A stretch of 64,000 bases of DNA from Flavobacterium sp. AG291. GTDB taxonomy: Bacteria > Bacteroidota > Bacteroidia > Flavobacteriales > Flavobacteriaceae. The first letter of the stretch is position 1; every line of letters begins with the position of its first letter. The notes below the pieces were generated by a model. That model made no database searches and was not told the origin of the DNA. It was given only the letters and a program-made list of their open reading frames with translations. Position numbers and translations under genes: made by a program. Below are positions 1 through 7,267 of this stretch, one piece after another. Where the stretch lies: contig NZ_QQAR01000002.1 in NCBI RefSeq assembly GCF_003350375.1, positions 124,001-188,000 of the forward strand, in the 5' to 3' direction.

Positions 1-300
1 TACGTTTAAGAAAAACTTCCATCTCCTATCGTGATAGTAATATGCCGGAAAATTTCTGACGCTGTAGCTCTGTATATTACCTGAAAGTGTTAAAATTTGA
101 AAGTTACCTTATAGGTTACTCATTTTCTTTTGGGTATTTTAAAACCAATACATCACGGCTTTTTCAGGCTGGTTCTAGAGTCTCTTGCTCCTGATTTTTT
201 TTACTAAAATTAATTGAATCTAAATCGCAATTAGCAAACTCTTGTGTTATAAATAGCAAAGTCCAATTTAAATATTGAACTTTGTTGTTAAAACGAAAGC
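1..300. other. Gene-free left edge
   Basis: I see no convincing gene in these 300 bases. They lie downstream of the minus-strand gene ending at 301. The only notable structure is a 19-bp motif at 102-120 that recurs near 18.3 kb. Confidence 0.5.
102..120. repeat. 19-bp motif, left copy
   Basis: AGTTACCTTATAGGTTACT contains two direct GTTAC units 12 bp apart, about one helical turn. A copy matching at 17 of 19 positions lies at 18295-18313. The pair brackets the accessory region. It could be integrase arm sites, a regulator site, or chance; no integrase gene is visible. Confidence 0.4.
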
Positions 301-1416
301 CTATTTCGACTCCGGATATAAAAACTTTTTTATATTTCCTTTAGTGATTTCAATAGTGTTATCGTGCAATTTAAAATTGTCGTCTGTTGCATTTTTGATT
401 TCCAAAAGCTTAAACCAATTCTGCCATTGTTCTTGCAAAATATTCTCATCACAACTAGTCCCTTGATCCTTCTTCTCTTGTTTACTTCCTTTTTTGCGTT
501 TATTGACTTCTAAAACCAAAACTTCAAGATTTGGAAAGTGTCGCCTACAATCATTAATAGCTTCGATTTTATTCTTTCTATTTAAACAGTAATTTTTTCT
601 CTCTTCATAACTACCGGTATAAAAAGCTCTACCAGTTTCTTCTTTAGTTTCTGCTTCAAGATAGCCATCAGTCAGAATAATCAAAACATTTCTATAGTTA
701 TTGAAAAGATCAGGTTTCTGAATTCGTTCCGGCAAACTGTTATTAAAATATGTCAAGTAGTTTGCTCCGACCGGTTTCTTTTGAGCTAATGAATACATTT
801 TATCAAGTGATGATTGAAATATACTTTCCTTCTTATCAAAATAGAACTTATTAATTTGCGCTTTTTTGTTCTTAGAAAGATCAAAAATCAAACTATCAGC
901 AATTGTCAAAAATGCTCCTCCAGCCTGTTCCCTATCTGTAACATCTATTATCATCCGATCATTGGTTCCTTTATTGAATTGCGTAGCTTTTCTAAAAATT
1001 TCCCAAACATATCTAATTAATATTTTGTCAGTTTTGATTTGATCCGGATTATTGACCAAATCAATTATTCTATTTGACAAATCCGGAACCACAATAACAT
1101 TAGTATTTATCGGGGCCGGTGGAAGCCAACTTATACAATCTTCAAGTTCTTTATCATTCAGGTTAAAACTAATAAGTCTTTTCTTCAAAGCATTAACAAA
1201 TTCATCGTCTTCATGAAGCTCTTTTTTATTTTTTTGCCAAACCTCTTTAACTTCAGCTACATTGTAACATGACTTTAATTCATCAATCGCTTCCTGACTA
1301 CTAGAATCCATTGAAAGAAGACTCATAAAAAGAATGAAGAAAATAAAAGAAGCACCTAATAATATAAGAGGCCTCTTAGACCTTTTATTATTCTTTTTTG
1401 CATTAGAATTTTCCAT
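301..1416 (-). CDS. VWA-like membrane-anchored protein
   Basis: A 371-residue protein of unknown function. A basic N-terminus is followed by one membrane segment (about residues 17-36), so the rest is probably exported but tethered. The soluble part has an outline like a von Willebrand A/MIDAS fold: a hydrophobic strand ending in D112-L-S-N-R116, a G-A-N-Y-L-T motif with T222, and a strand followed by T-D250-G. The third position of the usual DxSxS is Arg, so metal binding may be altered. It is the last gene of a tight operon and overlaps the preceding membrane-protein gene by 14 bp, suggesting coupled translation and a shared complex. The VWA assignment is by motif and is tentative. Confidence 0.7.
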   Translation of the reverse strand: MENSNAKKNNKRSKRPLILLGASFIFFILFMSLLSMDSSSQEAIDELKSCYNVAEVKEVWQKNKKELHEDDEFVNALKKRLISFNLNDKELEDCISWLPPAPINTNVIVVPDLSNRIIDLVNNPDQIKTDKILIRYVWEIFRKATQFNKGTNDRMIIDVTDREQAGGAFLTIADSLIFDLSKNKKAQINKFYFDKKESIFQSSLDKMYSLAQKKPVGANYLTYFNNSLPERIQKPDLFNNYRNVLIILTDGYLEAETKEETGRAFYTGSYEERKNYCLNRKNKIEAINDCRRHFPNLEVLVLEVNKRKKGSKQEKKDQGTSCDENILQEQWQNWFKLLEIKNATDDNFKLHDNTIEITKGNIKKFLYPESK

Positions 1417-2926
1417 TTGAATACTCAGTTTTTATACTTAAAATCTTTTCCTCCAACCATTGATTACTGATAGATTCTGCATCTGATAATAACTCTTTGC
1501 TTTTAATTCTAAATGCTCCCACAGTATAAGCACCCCAGCCACCCATAAATTCTCCTACTGCAGCTCTAAAAGAAGGAATATTTACAGGGATTACTCCATT
1601 TTCATATCCTATAATATCTTGGTCTTTACCTGCAATTTCATCGGTTAACGTTAAAATTAGAGTTGAAAGGCTATTTATTTTCGAAACTATTGCACTCAAC
1701 TCAACTCGTCTTTCATCAATTTTACTATCAATATTTCCAATAAGTATCTTATCCCTTTCATTTACCGTTTTCAAATAAGGATGGCTCAGAACGTAATTCA
1801 AAAGACCCCCCCAAATTACATACACAACAAATCCAAGCACCAAAACCAAATAAAAATTTATATCCTTGAAAATCATTGAATATTGCCATAACTCTGAAGT
1901 CAAACCACTATTAAATTCATTAGTATGTACACCCTGTGAAATTTTATAGCCTATAAAGGCATCTGCAATTAATGTAAGTGATAACAGTAAAATTATGGTC
2001 AAATATTTTTTAGGCTTTCCTTCTATTACATTCTTTTTATTTTTTTCAAGAGAATAATGTATTAAAAACTCGAGGCCAAGAAAAATAACTGGAAAGAGTA
2101 TTATCAAAGCTAAAACACCTCCACTTTTGGCCTCACCAAATATATTTGGATTAATAAACCCTAAACTCCCCTCTTTTACACCATAGAAAGCTGAATATCC
2201 CGATGAAGAATAAAACACAAACAAATATAGAGTCAACAGAACAGTTATGAATGCTCCAATAACGAAAGGAATTGTATCAGTATTTTCATTATCTCCGTTT
2301 TTAATATCTACTTTTTCAAGTTCGAGTTCCTCTATTACTTTTTCTTTATTTGATTTTAAAGTTTCATTAGTTGTTAACTCTGCCTGAGTTTCATTTTTCC
2401 TGGCCTTGCTCTGTAACACCTCTGCTTTCAGTTTGGCAACTCTATCTTTAATGCCTTTTGCATCCAGTTTTTGTTCCTGGATAAATTTTTCATAAACATT
2501 TTCTAAAAAATTTAAAATTGCTTGTGGCCTTGATTTGGCATATTCTGCAGATTGAAAACCATAATCATGATAAGTAATCTGATCTTTTTCTTCAATATTT
2601 TCAATTTGAATCTCTTCCATTTTTTTAGTTGTTGATTTGTTGATATAGTTTTGTAAAGAATAAAAAAGAAATAATAACCCGGCCAGTATATCTATTGGTA
2701 TCCATAATATCTTATTATACAGATAAACTGGCAGTATTGGATTAAAAATAATCGCAGTGATAATGTATAAGATTGCAATCTTATATGACAGTTCTCGATA
2801 TGTTTTGATGGCTAATGAAATAGCACACAAAGTAACCAAGAAACGAAGAAATGTATAATAATGTATTGGTAATGGAAAAACAGCCGCAATTAGAGCTATC
2901 GCACAAATAAAACTAAGCCATTTCAT
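1403..2926 (-). CDS. Multi-pass membrane protein with coiled coils
   Basis: A 507-residue protein whose function I do not recognise. Residues 1-95 form a small membrane module of about four hydrophobic segments, reminiscent of the DUF6804 type. A charged stretch with coiled-coil character follows (about 145-215). Then come four more membrane segments near 218-241, 270-292, 308-328 and 355-380, a second coiled-coil stretch (about 388-435) and a soluble C-terminus rich in Gly and aromatic residues. It begins 2 bp after the DUF4236 gene and overlaps the VWA-like gene by 14 bp. The architecture, with long coiled coils between membrane blocks, suggests a structural or mechanosensory membrane assembly, but that is only a guess. 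Confidence 0.7.
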   Translation of the reverse strand: MKWLSFICAIALIAAVFPLPIHYYTFLRFLVTLCAISLAIKTYRELSYKIAILYIITAIIFNPILPVYLYNKILWIPIDILAGLLFLFYSLQNYINKSTTKKMEEIQIENIEEKDQITYHDYGFQSAEYAKSRPQAILNFLENVYEKFIQEQKLDAKGIKDRVAKLKAEVLQSKARKNETQAELTTNETLKSNKEKVIEELELEKVDIKNGDNENTDTIPFVIGAFITVLLTLYLFVFYSSSGYSAFYGVKEGSLGFINPNIFGEAKSGGVLALIILFPVIFLGLEFLIHYSLEKNKKNVIEGKPKKYLTIILLLSLTLIADAFIGYKISQGVHTNEFNSGLTSELWQYSMIFKDINFYLVLVLGFVVYVIWGGLLNYVLSHPYLKTVNERDKILIGNIDSKIDERRVELSAIVSKINSLSTLILTLTDEIAGKDQDIIGYENGVIPVNIPSFRAAVGEFMGGWGAYTVGAFRIKSKELLSDAESISNQWLEEKILSIKTEYSNGKF

Positions 2927-2927
2927 A

Positions 2928-3173
2928 CTAAAGAAATTTAAAGCAATAAATACCTAATACAGCCAATAATATTATCTGTAGTATACACCCACTATTGGAT
3001 TTACCAGAAAACTTTTTACTATAAGTAACACCTTTAATACCTGTTTTTACAGACGTTCGTTTATTACTTATAGTACCATATTTTGTTCTCAAACTGGGAG
3101 AGATTCCAGACCTACTTACATTCAATCCTAATCCACCTCCCAGTTTAATTCTTTTTTGAACTCTAAATCCCAT
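2928..3173 (-). CDS. DUF4236 domain protein
   Basis: An 81-residue protein. It opens with the MGFRxxKxIKLGxGLxLNxSxSGxS signature of DUF4236, continues with a Gly-rich beta region (TSVKTGIKGVTYSK), and ends in a hydrophobic tail (about residues 62-80) that may insert in a membrane. The start was placed at the Met of the MGFR motif. A longer reading frame starts 24 bases earlier but would overlap the upstream gene and does not belong to the domain. It lies 1 bp after the stop of the Cys-rich gene and 1 bp before the next gene, so it is surely cotranscribed. DUF4236 proteins have no established function. Confidence 0.85.
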   Translation of the reverse strand: MGFRVQKRIKLGGGLGLNVSRSGISPSLRTKYGTISNKRTSVKTGIKGVTYSKKFSGKSNSGCILQIILLAVLGIYCFKFL

Positions 3174-3174
3174 T

Positions 3175-3375
3175 TTAAGATGTATGACAAGGTTCACTAC
3201 ATGTTTTACATCCGTTAGCAGTAGAATATGTTTTTTTAGCCTCCTTCACTGCCCCTGTACAAGTGGAAAATTCCCCTAAGTACTTTTTATCGGAAGGCAT
3301 ATATCGACATCCTTCCTGATGCACTTCATGATCTCCATTAGATTGTGCACGATTGTTTACGTAATATTTTTTCAT
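3175..3375 (-). CDS. Small Cys-rich conserved protein
   Basis: A 66-residue soluble protein with five cysteines: C23, C39, a C56-x-x-C59 pair and C63, plus nearby His residues (HEVHQEGC, PCHTS). That pattern would suit a small zinc-binding or redox domain. It has no signal peptide or membrane segment. I recognise this as a small family that recurs in Bacteroidota and Gammaproteobacteria but know of no function. It sits in the middle of the compact operon, 26 bp after the YidD-like gene and directly before the DUF4236 gene. Confidence 0.75.
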   Translation of the reverse strand: MKKYYVNNRAQSNGDHEVHQEGCRYMPSDKKYLGEFSTCTGAVKEAKKTYSTANGCKTCSEPCHTS

Positions 3376-3401
3376 GATACTTTAATTTATTAAATATTGT
3401 T

Positions 3402-3686
3402 TTAGATAGATTTCAAGATATTTTCAGATATATATTCTTGATTTATTATAGAATTATCCGGCAAAATCATTTTCTTTTCACCACTAGTAGGATCTATAAA
3501 TAATTGTACCCCATGTCTACAATTTTTGAAACGATAAACCAGTGATTTCATACCAGCAATTACCCCTGCATTTTTGGTATGTTCATATACATAGACAGAG
3601 CATGTTTTCTTAAATAAACATTTCCTTCTCATTCTCTTAGGAATCAACCAATATAATTGTATAACAAACATTAAGATATATTTCAT
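3402..3686 (-). CDS. YidD-like membrane insertion factor
   Basis: A 94-residue protein. Residues 7-58 follow the YidD (DUF37) pattern: Q-L-Y-W, a basic RMRRKC, F-K-K-T-C-S-x-Y, an alpha-helical stretch rich in G (AGVIAGMKSLVYR), then F-K-N-C-R-H-G. The three family cysteines are present (C23, C29 and C56). Housekeeping YidD, which helps YidC insert membrane proteins, is normally encoded near rnpA/yidC. A second copy inside an accessory operon of membrane proteins is unusual and may assist insertion of the large membrane protein encoded downstream. The tail after residue 60 is not typical of the family. It overlaps the preceding gene by 4 bp (ATGA type). Confidence 0.8.
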   Translation of the reverse strand: MKYILMFVIQLYWLIPKRMRRKCLFKKTCSVYVYEHTKNAGVIAGMKSLVYRFKNCRHGVQLFIDPTSGEKKMILPDNSIINQEYISENILKSI

Positions 3687-3913
3687 TTTTTAAACACAGC
3701 CATTTGATTAGTTGTTGTATAACCCGGTTGAGCTCCAATACCAAAACATCCCGGATTTGGATGCACGAAAGTCGTAACGCTTTCTAAGCGTACATAAGTC
3801 CATCCTATATCCTCATGAGTTTTAATTAATGTAGCTAATTGATCAGCTACATGACCAGAATTTCCTTTTTTGGGATCAATTTCTGCAACAAATGGTATTA
3901 CTTTATATTCCAT
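3683..3913 (-). CDS. Small conserved hypothetical protein
   Basis: A 76-residue soluble protein, probably an alpha/beta sandwich. An N-terminal strand (EYKVIPFVAEI) is followed by a helix and by W-T-Y-V-R-L-E-S-V-T-T-F. The order is reminiscent of DUF4177-type small proteins, in which a similar GWELV motif follows a helix, but I cannot assign it. It is the first gene of the operon running to 301, and its stop overlaps the start of the YidD-like gene. Upstream lies a perfect palindrome that ends transcription of the neighbouring 56-residue gene, so the operon probably starts from its own promoter in 3914-3964. Confidence 0.7.
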   Translation of the reverse strand: MEYKVIPFVAEIDPKKGNSGHVADQLATLIKTHEDIGWTYVRLESVTTFVHPNPGCFGIGAQPGYTTTNQMAVFKK

Positions 3914-3964
3914 ATTACTAATTGCTTTAATGATTTATAATTATGAATTAATTTAACTTTAAAT

Positions 3965-3982
3965 GGGGCTAATATTAGCCCC
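3965..3982. terminator. Palindromic hairpin after 56-residue gene
   Basis: GGGGCTAATATTAGCCCC is a perfect 18-bp palindrome 6 bp beyond the stop of the minus-strand gene at 3989-4159. On that strand it is followed by an A/T-rich stretch with short T runs. It is probably an intrinsic terminator, but could also be an operator for the operon that starts at 3913. Confidence 0.6.
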
Positions 3983-3988
3983 ATAGAA

Positions 3989-4159
3989 TTATGCATACTG
4001 GATTAATTGCCATGTAACTGCTCCACCGCCGTAAGGTGGCATTCTGTTGCCTTTTGCAATTGGAGCTGTAGTACTAGGTTTGCCTCCAACTCTCCAAACT
4101 CCGGACTCCGGACAAATTTCACCTGTCCTTGCTGTCGTACCAATTGATTTTCTTTCCAT
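3989..4159 (-). CDS. 56-residue conserved small protein
   Basis: This short frame is the real gene here. It starts MERKSIGTTARTGEICPESG and continues with V-W-R-V, K-P-S-T-T-A-P-I-A-K-G-N-R-M-P-P-Y, a short Gly run, and A-V-T-W-Q-L-I. The composition, with conserved-looking GEICPESGVWR and PPY blocks, is that of a folded domain. It resembles small proteins of the kind 'TGxICPxSGxW...GxxMPP' that recur in bacteria and are sometimes linked to type VI or toxin loci. A longer frame over the same bases (4003-4185) has a low-complexity Gln/Leu translation and is a shadow. Function unknown. Confidence 0.75.
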   Translation of the reverse strand: MERKSIGTTARTGEICPESGVWRVGGKPSTTAPIAKGNRMPPYGGGAVTWQLIQYA

Positions 4160-4250
4160 AAATTTGATTTAAAATTATATGACAAACCTACACATCTAAA
4201 AACCCAAGATTTTACGGTTTCCCTTATAATGGATTTTTATTTGATAACAT

Positions 4251-4286
4251 CAAATAAAAAAAACGTCTTCATAAATGAAGACGTTT
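4251..4286 (-). terminator. Intrinsic terminator of response regulator
   Basis: An 11-bp perfect stem (4261-4271 with 4276-4286, AAACGTCTTCA) with loop TAAA lies 20 bp beyond the regulator's stop. On the minus strand it runs into a T-rich tract. Confidence 0.85.
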
Positions 4287-4306
4287 CTATAACCATATTT
4301 TTATAT

Positions 4307-4972
4307 CTAAACCAGACCTATATCTTTTGCAATACTAACTAGATGAGTTGTATTGGTAGCTTGAAGAGAAGCTTTCATTTTAGTTATTCTTTTCTCAACA
4401 CTACTTAAACTTACAAATCTTCTCCCCAGATTCTTTAGACTTTTAACAACTTCAGGTTGACTCATTCCAGTTGATAAAAGTTTTAAAATATCAATATCCA
4501 ATTCATCAATTTCTGTTATTTCAGCAGGTTTTCTTAAATGGGCTAGATGAGGAGAAATATATTTTTCACCTTTAGAAACTTCATTAATAGCATTTAATAA
4601 TTCAATCGCACTATCCCTACCTTTTGATACATATGCATCTACTTCAAGATCATCCATCAAATGTCTGATTTTGAAGCCTTTTTCATCTATTGAATAAACT
4701 ATTATTTTAATAGATACATTTAAATCAATTATAGATGTAATGAGCTCCTCACCTGAGGTAATTTTTTCATCTCTATAGTTATTTTTAAATGATAGGTCAG
4801 TAATCAAAAGGTCAAAAGGGTCGTTATTAAGTTCCGCTTTTCTAATTTTCAATAGGGTTTCATCACAATATTTGCAGAATATAATCTCATGTGCCTTTAG
4901 ATCATTCAATAATGATTTCAAACCAATACTTATACTATCAATATCTTCAGCGATAATAATTTTTTTAAACAT
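4307..4972 (-). CDS. Response regulator of NarL/FixJ type
   Basis: A 221-residue protein. The receiver domain (about residues 3-125) has the acidic pair E9-D10, the phosphoacceptor D59 in LLITDLSF, and the conserved Lys of Y-V-S-K-G-R-D. The C-terminal part (about 155-221) is a LuxR-like helix-turn-helix: D-I-L-K-L-L-S-T-G-M-S-Q-P-E-V then V-E-K-R-I-T-K-M-K. It is divergent, with a longer linker than usual. It follows the histidine kinase gene by 3 bp and is cotranscribed with it, so it is the cognate output. It probably activates envelope genes; the targets are unknown. A strong terminator follows. Confidence 0.9.
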   Translation of the reverse strand: MFKKIIIAEDIDSISIGLKSLLNDLKAHEIIFCKYCDETLLKIRKAELNNDPFDLLITDLSFKNNYRDEKITSGEELITSIIDLNVSIKIIVYSIDEKGFKIRHLMDDLEVDAYVSKGRDSAIELLNAINEVSKGEKYISPHLAHLRKPAEITEIDELDIDILKLLSTGMSQPEVVKSLKNLGRRFVSLSSVEKRITKMKASLQATNTTHLVSIAKDIGLV

Positions 4973-4975
4973 AAT

Positions 4976-6712
4976 TTAAACTGGAAAAGTTATACTTACA
5001 GAGAGTCCTCCATTAGACTCACTTTCAAAAATAATATTTCCGCTTATTACAGAAATACGGTTTTCCGTATTTGCTAAACCATTTGTATTAGAAAGTGAAT
5101 TTTTATCAAAACCAACACCATTATCTTTATACTCAATCTTCAGGCTAGAGTTCACTTTTACAAATCTAATCGCTACTGTAGTGGCGTTACTATGCTTTTT
5201 CATATTTATCATTAATTCTTGAAGAACTCTATAAATTGCCACCTTTTTTAATTCATTTAAAGAATTGATGGTCTCCATTTGAAGATTAACTAAGATAACC
5301 TTGGTACTATAACTATTGTATTCAGATAGCATTTCTTTTAAACTATCGGCAAAACCAACACCCGTATCAATTGTACTATTTTCACGCGATATGTTTCTTG
5401 TTCTTTCATATACATTATCTAGCCCGGTAATAAGCTTATCTTTATTATTTTCATCCACCTCTAATGTCTCAGCAAAAGACAGGACTCTAAATACATCATT
5501 GGCTAATTCGTCATGGATTTTTTTAGATAAACGTTGTTCCGTTTTATAAACTTCCTTGGCCTTACCTTTTTTATAATTTAGTCTCAACAACCATAGAATA
5601 AGTATTGAAATAATGATAATTAGAATTGCTACTGCGAAAAGAAACTGACTTTTAATCTGTTCATTTTCAAACTCAAGATTCTTTCTTTTTATCTTTTCTT
5701 CTAATTTATCATTTTTATTCTGTTCTTCTTTCACATCATATCTTAGCTTAGCAAATTTATTATCAGCCTTTAAGCGGTAAGAATTAATACTATCCGTTAC
5801 ATACATAAAACTATTTATATAATAGTCTCTTATATTTCCTTCACTACTATTAATCAGAAATTTTAAGGCCTTTAATTTTTCATCTCCATTTTTTATTTCA
5901 TTAGCTTTTAAATAAGCTTGAGAAGCATACGTATATGTTCTCTTAATGTCTTTATCAGAATAGTATTCCGCCAGATGTAAACAACTTGCTATGATTCCCT
6001 GGCTATCATTTTGCTGTTCTCTAATATTTAATGCTTCTAAAAAATAATGTATACCCCTACTATCATTCAACTTAACATAAACCTCACCAATACTACTTAA
6101 TATCAAAGACTTATATTTAGGATTATCTAAAATGGCTTTAGACCTAATGAGATCATTTAATAGTTTCAAGGCATCGTCGAAGTGCCCCTGTTCCATGTAA
6201 ATCATGGCTATATTATTATCAATAATACCTTTTCTAAGGGAATCCGTAATTATAGATTTTGATTTGTTGTAATATCGCAAAGCCTCATCGTAGTCCTTAA
6301 GCTTTCTTTTTACCATTCCTAATAAGTTATAGGCTGCGGCAAGGTATTCTGTGTTCTTAGCTTTTTCAAAATATGGTAATATTTGAGTTACGGCGGACTC
6401 ACTACCATAGTAGTCCCCAGTTCCGTGATATAGCGTAGCTATTTTTAAAAGTGAATAATTTGCTCTTAAACTGTCGCCTGCTAAAAAGAAGTTCTTTTGA
6501 GATTTGTTATAATAATAAAGTGAACTATCATAGACATTACGTTTATGAAAAAATTCACCTTTTTGGAGCTCTTCTTGGGCTAACTTAAGTCGTTTCGGTG
6601 ATACCGATAGTTTTTTTTGCTGGTCAACTGTAATACTTTTCTTATCGCATCCAATGAAGAATGTGATAAGAATAGATAAAAAAAGGGAATAAAATCGTAA
6701 GGTTGATTTCAT
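4976..6712 (-). CDS. TPR-containing sensor histidine kinase
   Basis: A 578-residue membrane sensor. The N-terminal signal ends in F-F-I-G-C21, a lipobox, so the sensor may be lipid-anchored as well as membrane-spanning. Residues 40-300 are tetratricopeptide repeats in the periplasm, and about 315-355 is a coiled coil. One membrane segment spans about 357-376. The cytoplasmic kinase has phosphoacceptor H400 in S-K-K-I-H-D-E-L-A-N-D and a HATPase domain with an N-box (Q498-E-L-M-I-N-M-K-K-H), D530-N-G-V-G-F-D and G-L-A-N-T-E-N-R-I. The order matches the HisKA_3-like kinases that partner NarL regulators. It is cotranscribed with the regulator 3 bp downstream and the small lipoprotein gene 23 bp upstream. 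Confidence 0.92.
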   Translation of the reverse strand: MKSTLRFYSLFLSILITFFIGCDKKSITVDQQKKLSVSPKRLKLAQEELQKGEFFHKRNVYDSSLYYYNKSQKNFFLAGDSLRANYSLLKIATLYHGTGDYYGSESAVTQILPYFEKAKNTEYLAAAYNLLGMVKRKLKDYDEALRYYNKSKSIITDSLRKGIIDNNIAMIYMEQGHFDDALKLLNDLIRSKAILDNPKYKSLILSSIGEVYVKLNDSRGIHYFLEALNIREQQNDSQGIIASCLHLAEYYSDKDIKRTYTYASQAYLKANEIKNGDEKLKALKFLINSSEGNIRDYYINSFMYVTDSINSYRLKADNKFAKLRYDVKEEQNKNDKLEEKIKRKNLEFENEQIKSQFLFAVAILIIIISILILWLLRLNYKKGKAKEVYKTEQRLSKKIHDELANDVFRVLSFAETLEVDENNKDKLITGLDNVYERTRNISRENSTIDTGVGFADSLKEMLSEYNSYSTKVILVNLQMETINSLNELKKVAIYRVLQELMINMKKHSNATTVAIRFVKVNSSLKIEYKDNGVGFDKNSLSNTNGLANTENRISVISGNIIFESESNGGLSVSITFPV

Positions 6713-6735
6713 TCCCCTAAGTTATAAAAAATTAA

Positions 6736-6933
6736 TTATGGTTTAGATTTTACGATTCCTGACTTCAGTGGCGGCGGCGGCGGAGGTGGCGGAGGTGTAG
6801 GTAGATAGCCATCATCTGTAGCATATTCCTCGTGTGTACCAGTACCATCCTGATTAGGAACATCAACTGAGCATGAAATTAATGAATAAGTAAAAAATGT
6901 AATCATTATACCCTTGAAAATGAAAGTTTTCAT
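6736..6933 (-). CDS. Small polyproline lipoprotein
   Basis: A 65-residue lipoprotein. The start was set at the Met that gives a signal peptide (MKTFIFKGIMITFFTYSLIS) directly before C21. A longer upstream frame lacks a signal. The mature part is only about 45 residues, acidic, and ends in a run of nine prolines (PTP then P9) followed by L-K-S-G. Translation of such a run would depend on elongation factor P. It lies just upstream of the TPR kinase on the same strand, so it may belong to that signalling system, for example as a ligand or a stoichiometric regulator; this is inference. Confidence 0.7.
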   Translation of the reverse strand: MKTFIFKGIMITFFTYSLISCSVDVPNQDGTGTHEEYATDDGYLPTPPPPPPPPPLKSGIVKSKP

Positions 6934-7200
6934 AATTTTAGAAATATTAAAATTTAGACATGGGAAATCACCTCCGGGTATTTCCGGATAGAGGCTCTTA
7001 CCTCCGATTTCGTTCATAATTCTGGGAAGTGGATAGTGTGCTGAAACGGAAAGAAATTTTTATACTTCCCGGATAATTATCTCAGTCCGTACAGCGACAC
7101 TATGATGATTTTAGTTTTGTACATGGCTCCATCGCGCTAATGGTTCCGAACTAATTTCATGGCAAAGTAAATACTGATATAGCGCTGGAAACGATTGCTT
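6934..7200. other. Divergent intergenic region
   Basis: No gene seen. It separates the minus-strand kinase operon from the plus-strand gene at 7268 and must hold both promoters. TAGTTTTG at 7112-7119 fits the Bacteroidota -7 consensus TAnnTTTG on the plus strand, but no clear -33 element accompanies it. Confidence 0.4.
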
Positions 7201-7254
7201 TTCCAGCATTTCCAGATGTTTCCAATAATTCCTGAAAAATCCAAATGTTTCCAT
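7201..7254. promoter_or_regulatory. Phased TTCC repeats upstream of gene
   Basis: Six CC dinucleotides, each in a (T)TCC or (A)TCC context, fall at 7203, 7212, 7222, 7231, 7241 and 7251. They are spaced 9-10 bp, one per helical turn, and end 14 bp before the start codon at 7268. This may be a cooperative binding array or curved DNA. Confidence 0.4.
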
Positions 7255-7267
7255 AAATCACCTACAC

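Noticed and set aside
4003..4185. 60-codon minus-strand frame over the 56-residue gene
   Set aside because: Its translation is Gln/Leu-rich and disordered-looking, while the overlapping frame 3989-4159 encodes a domain-like protein that ends next to a terminator.
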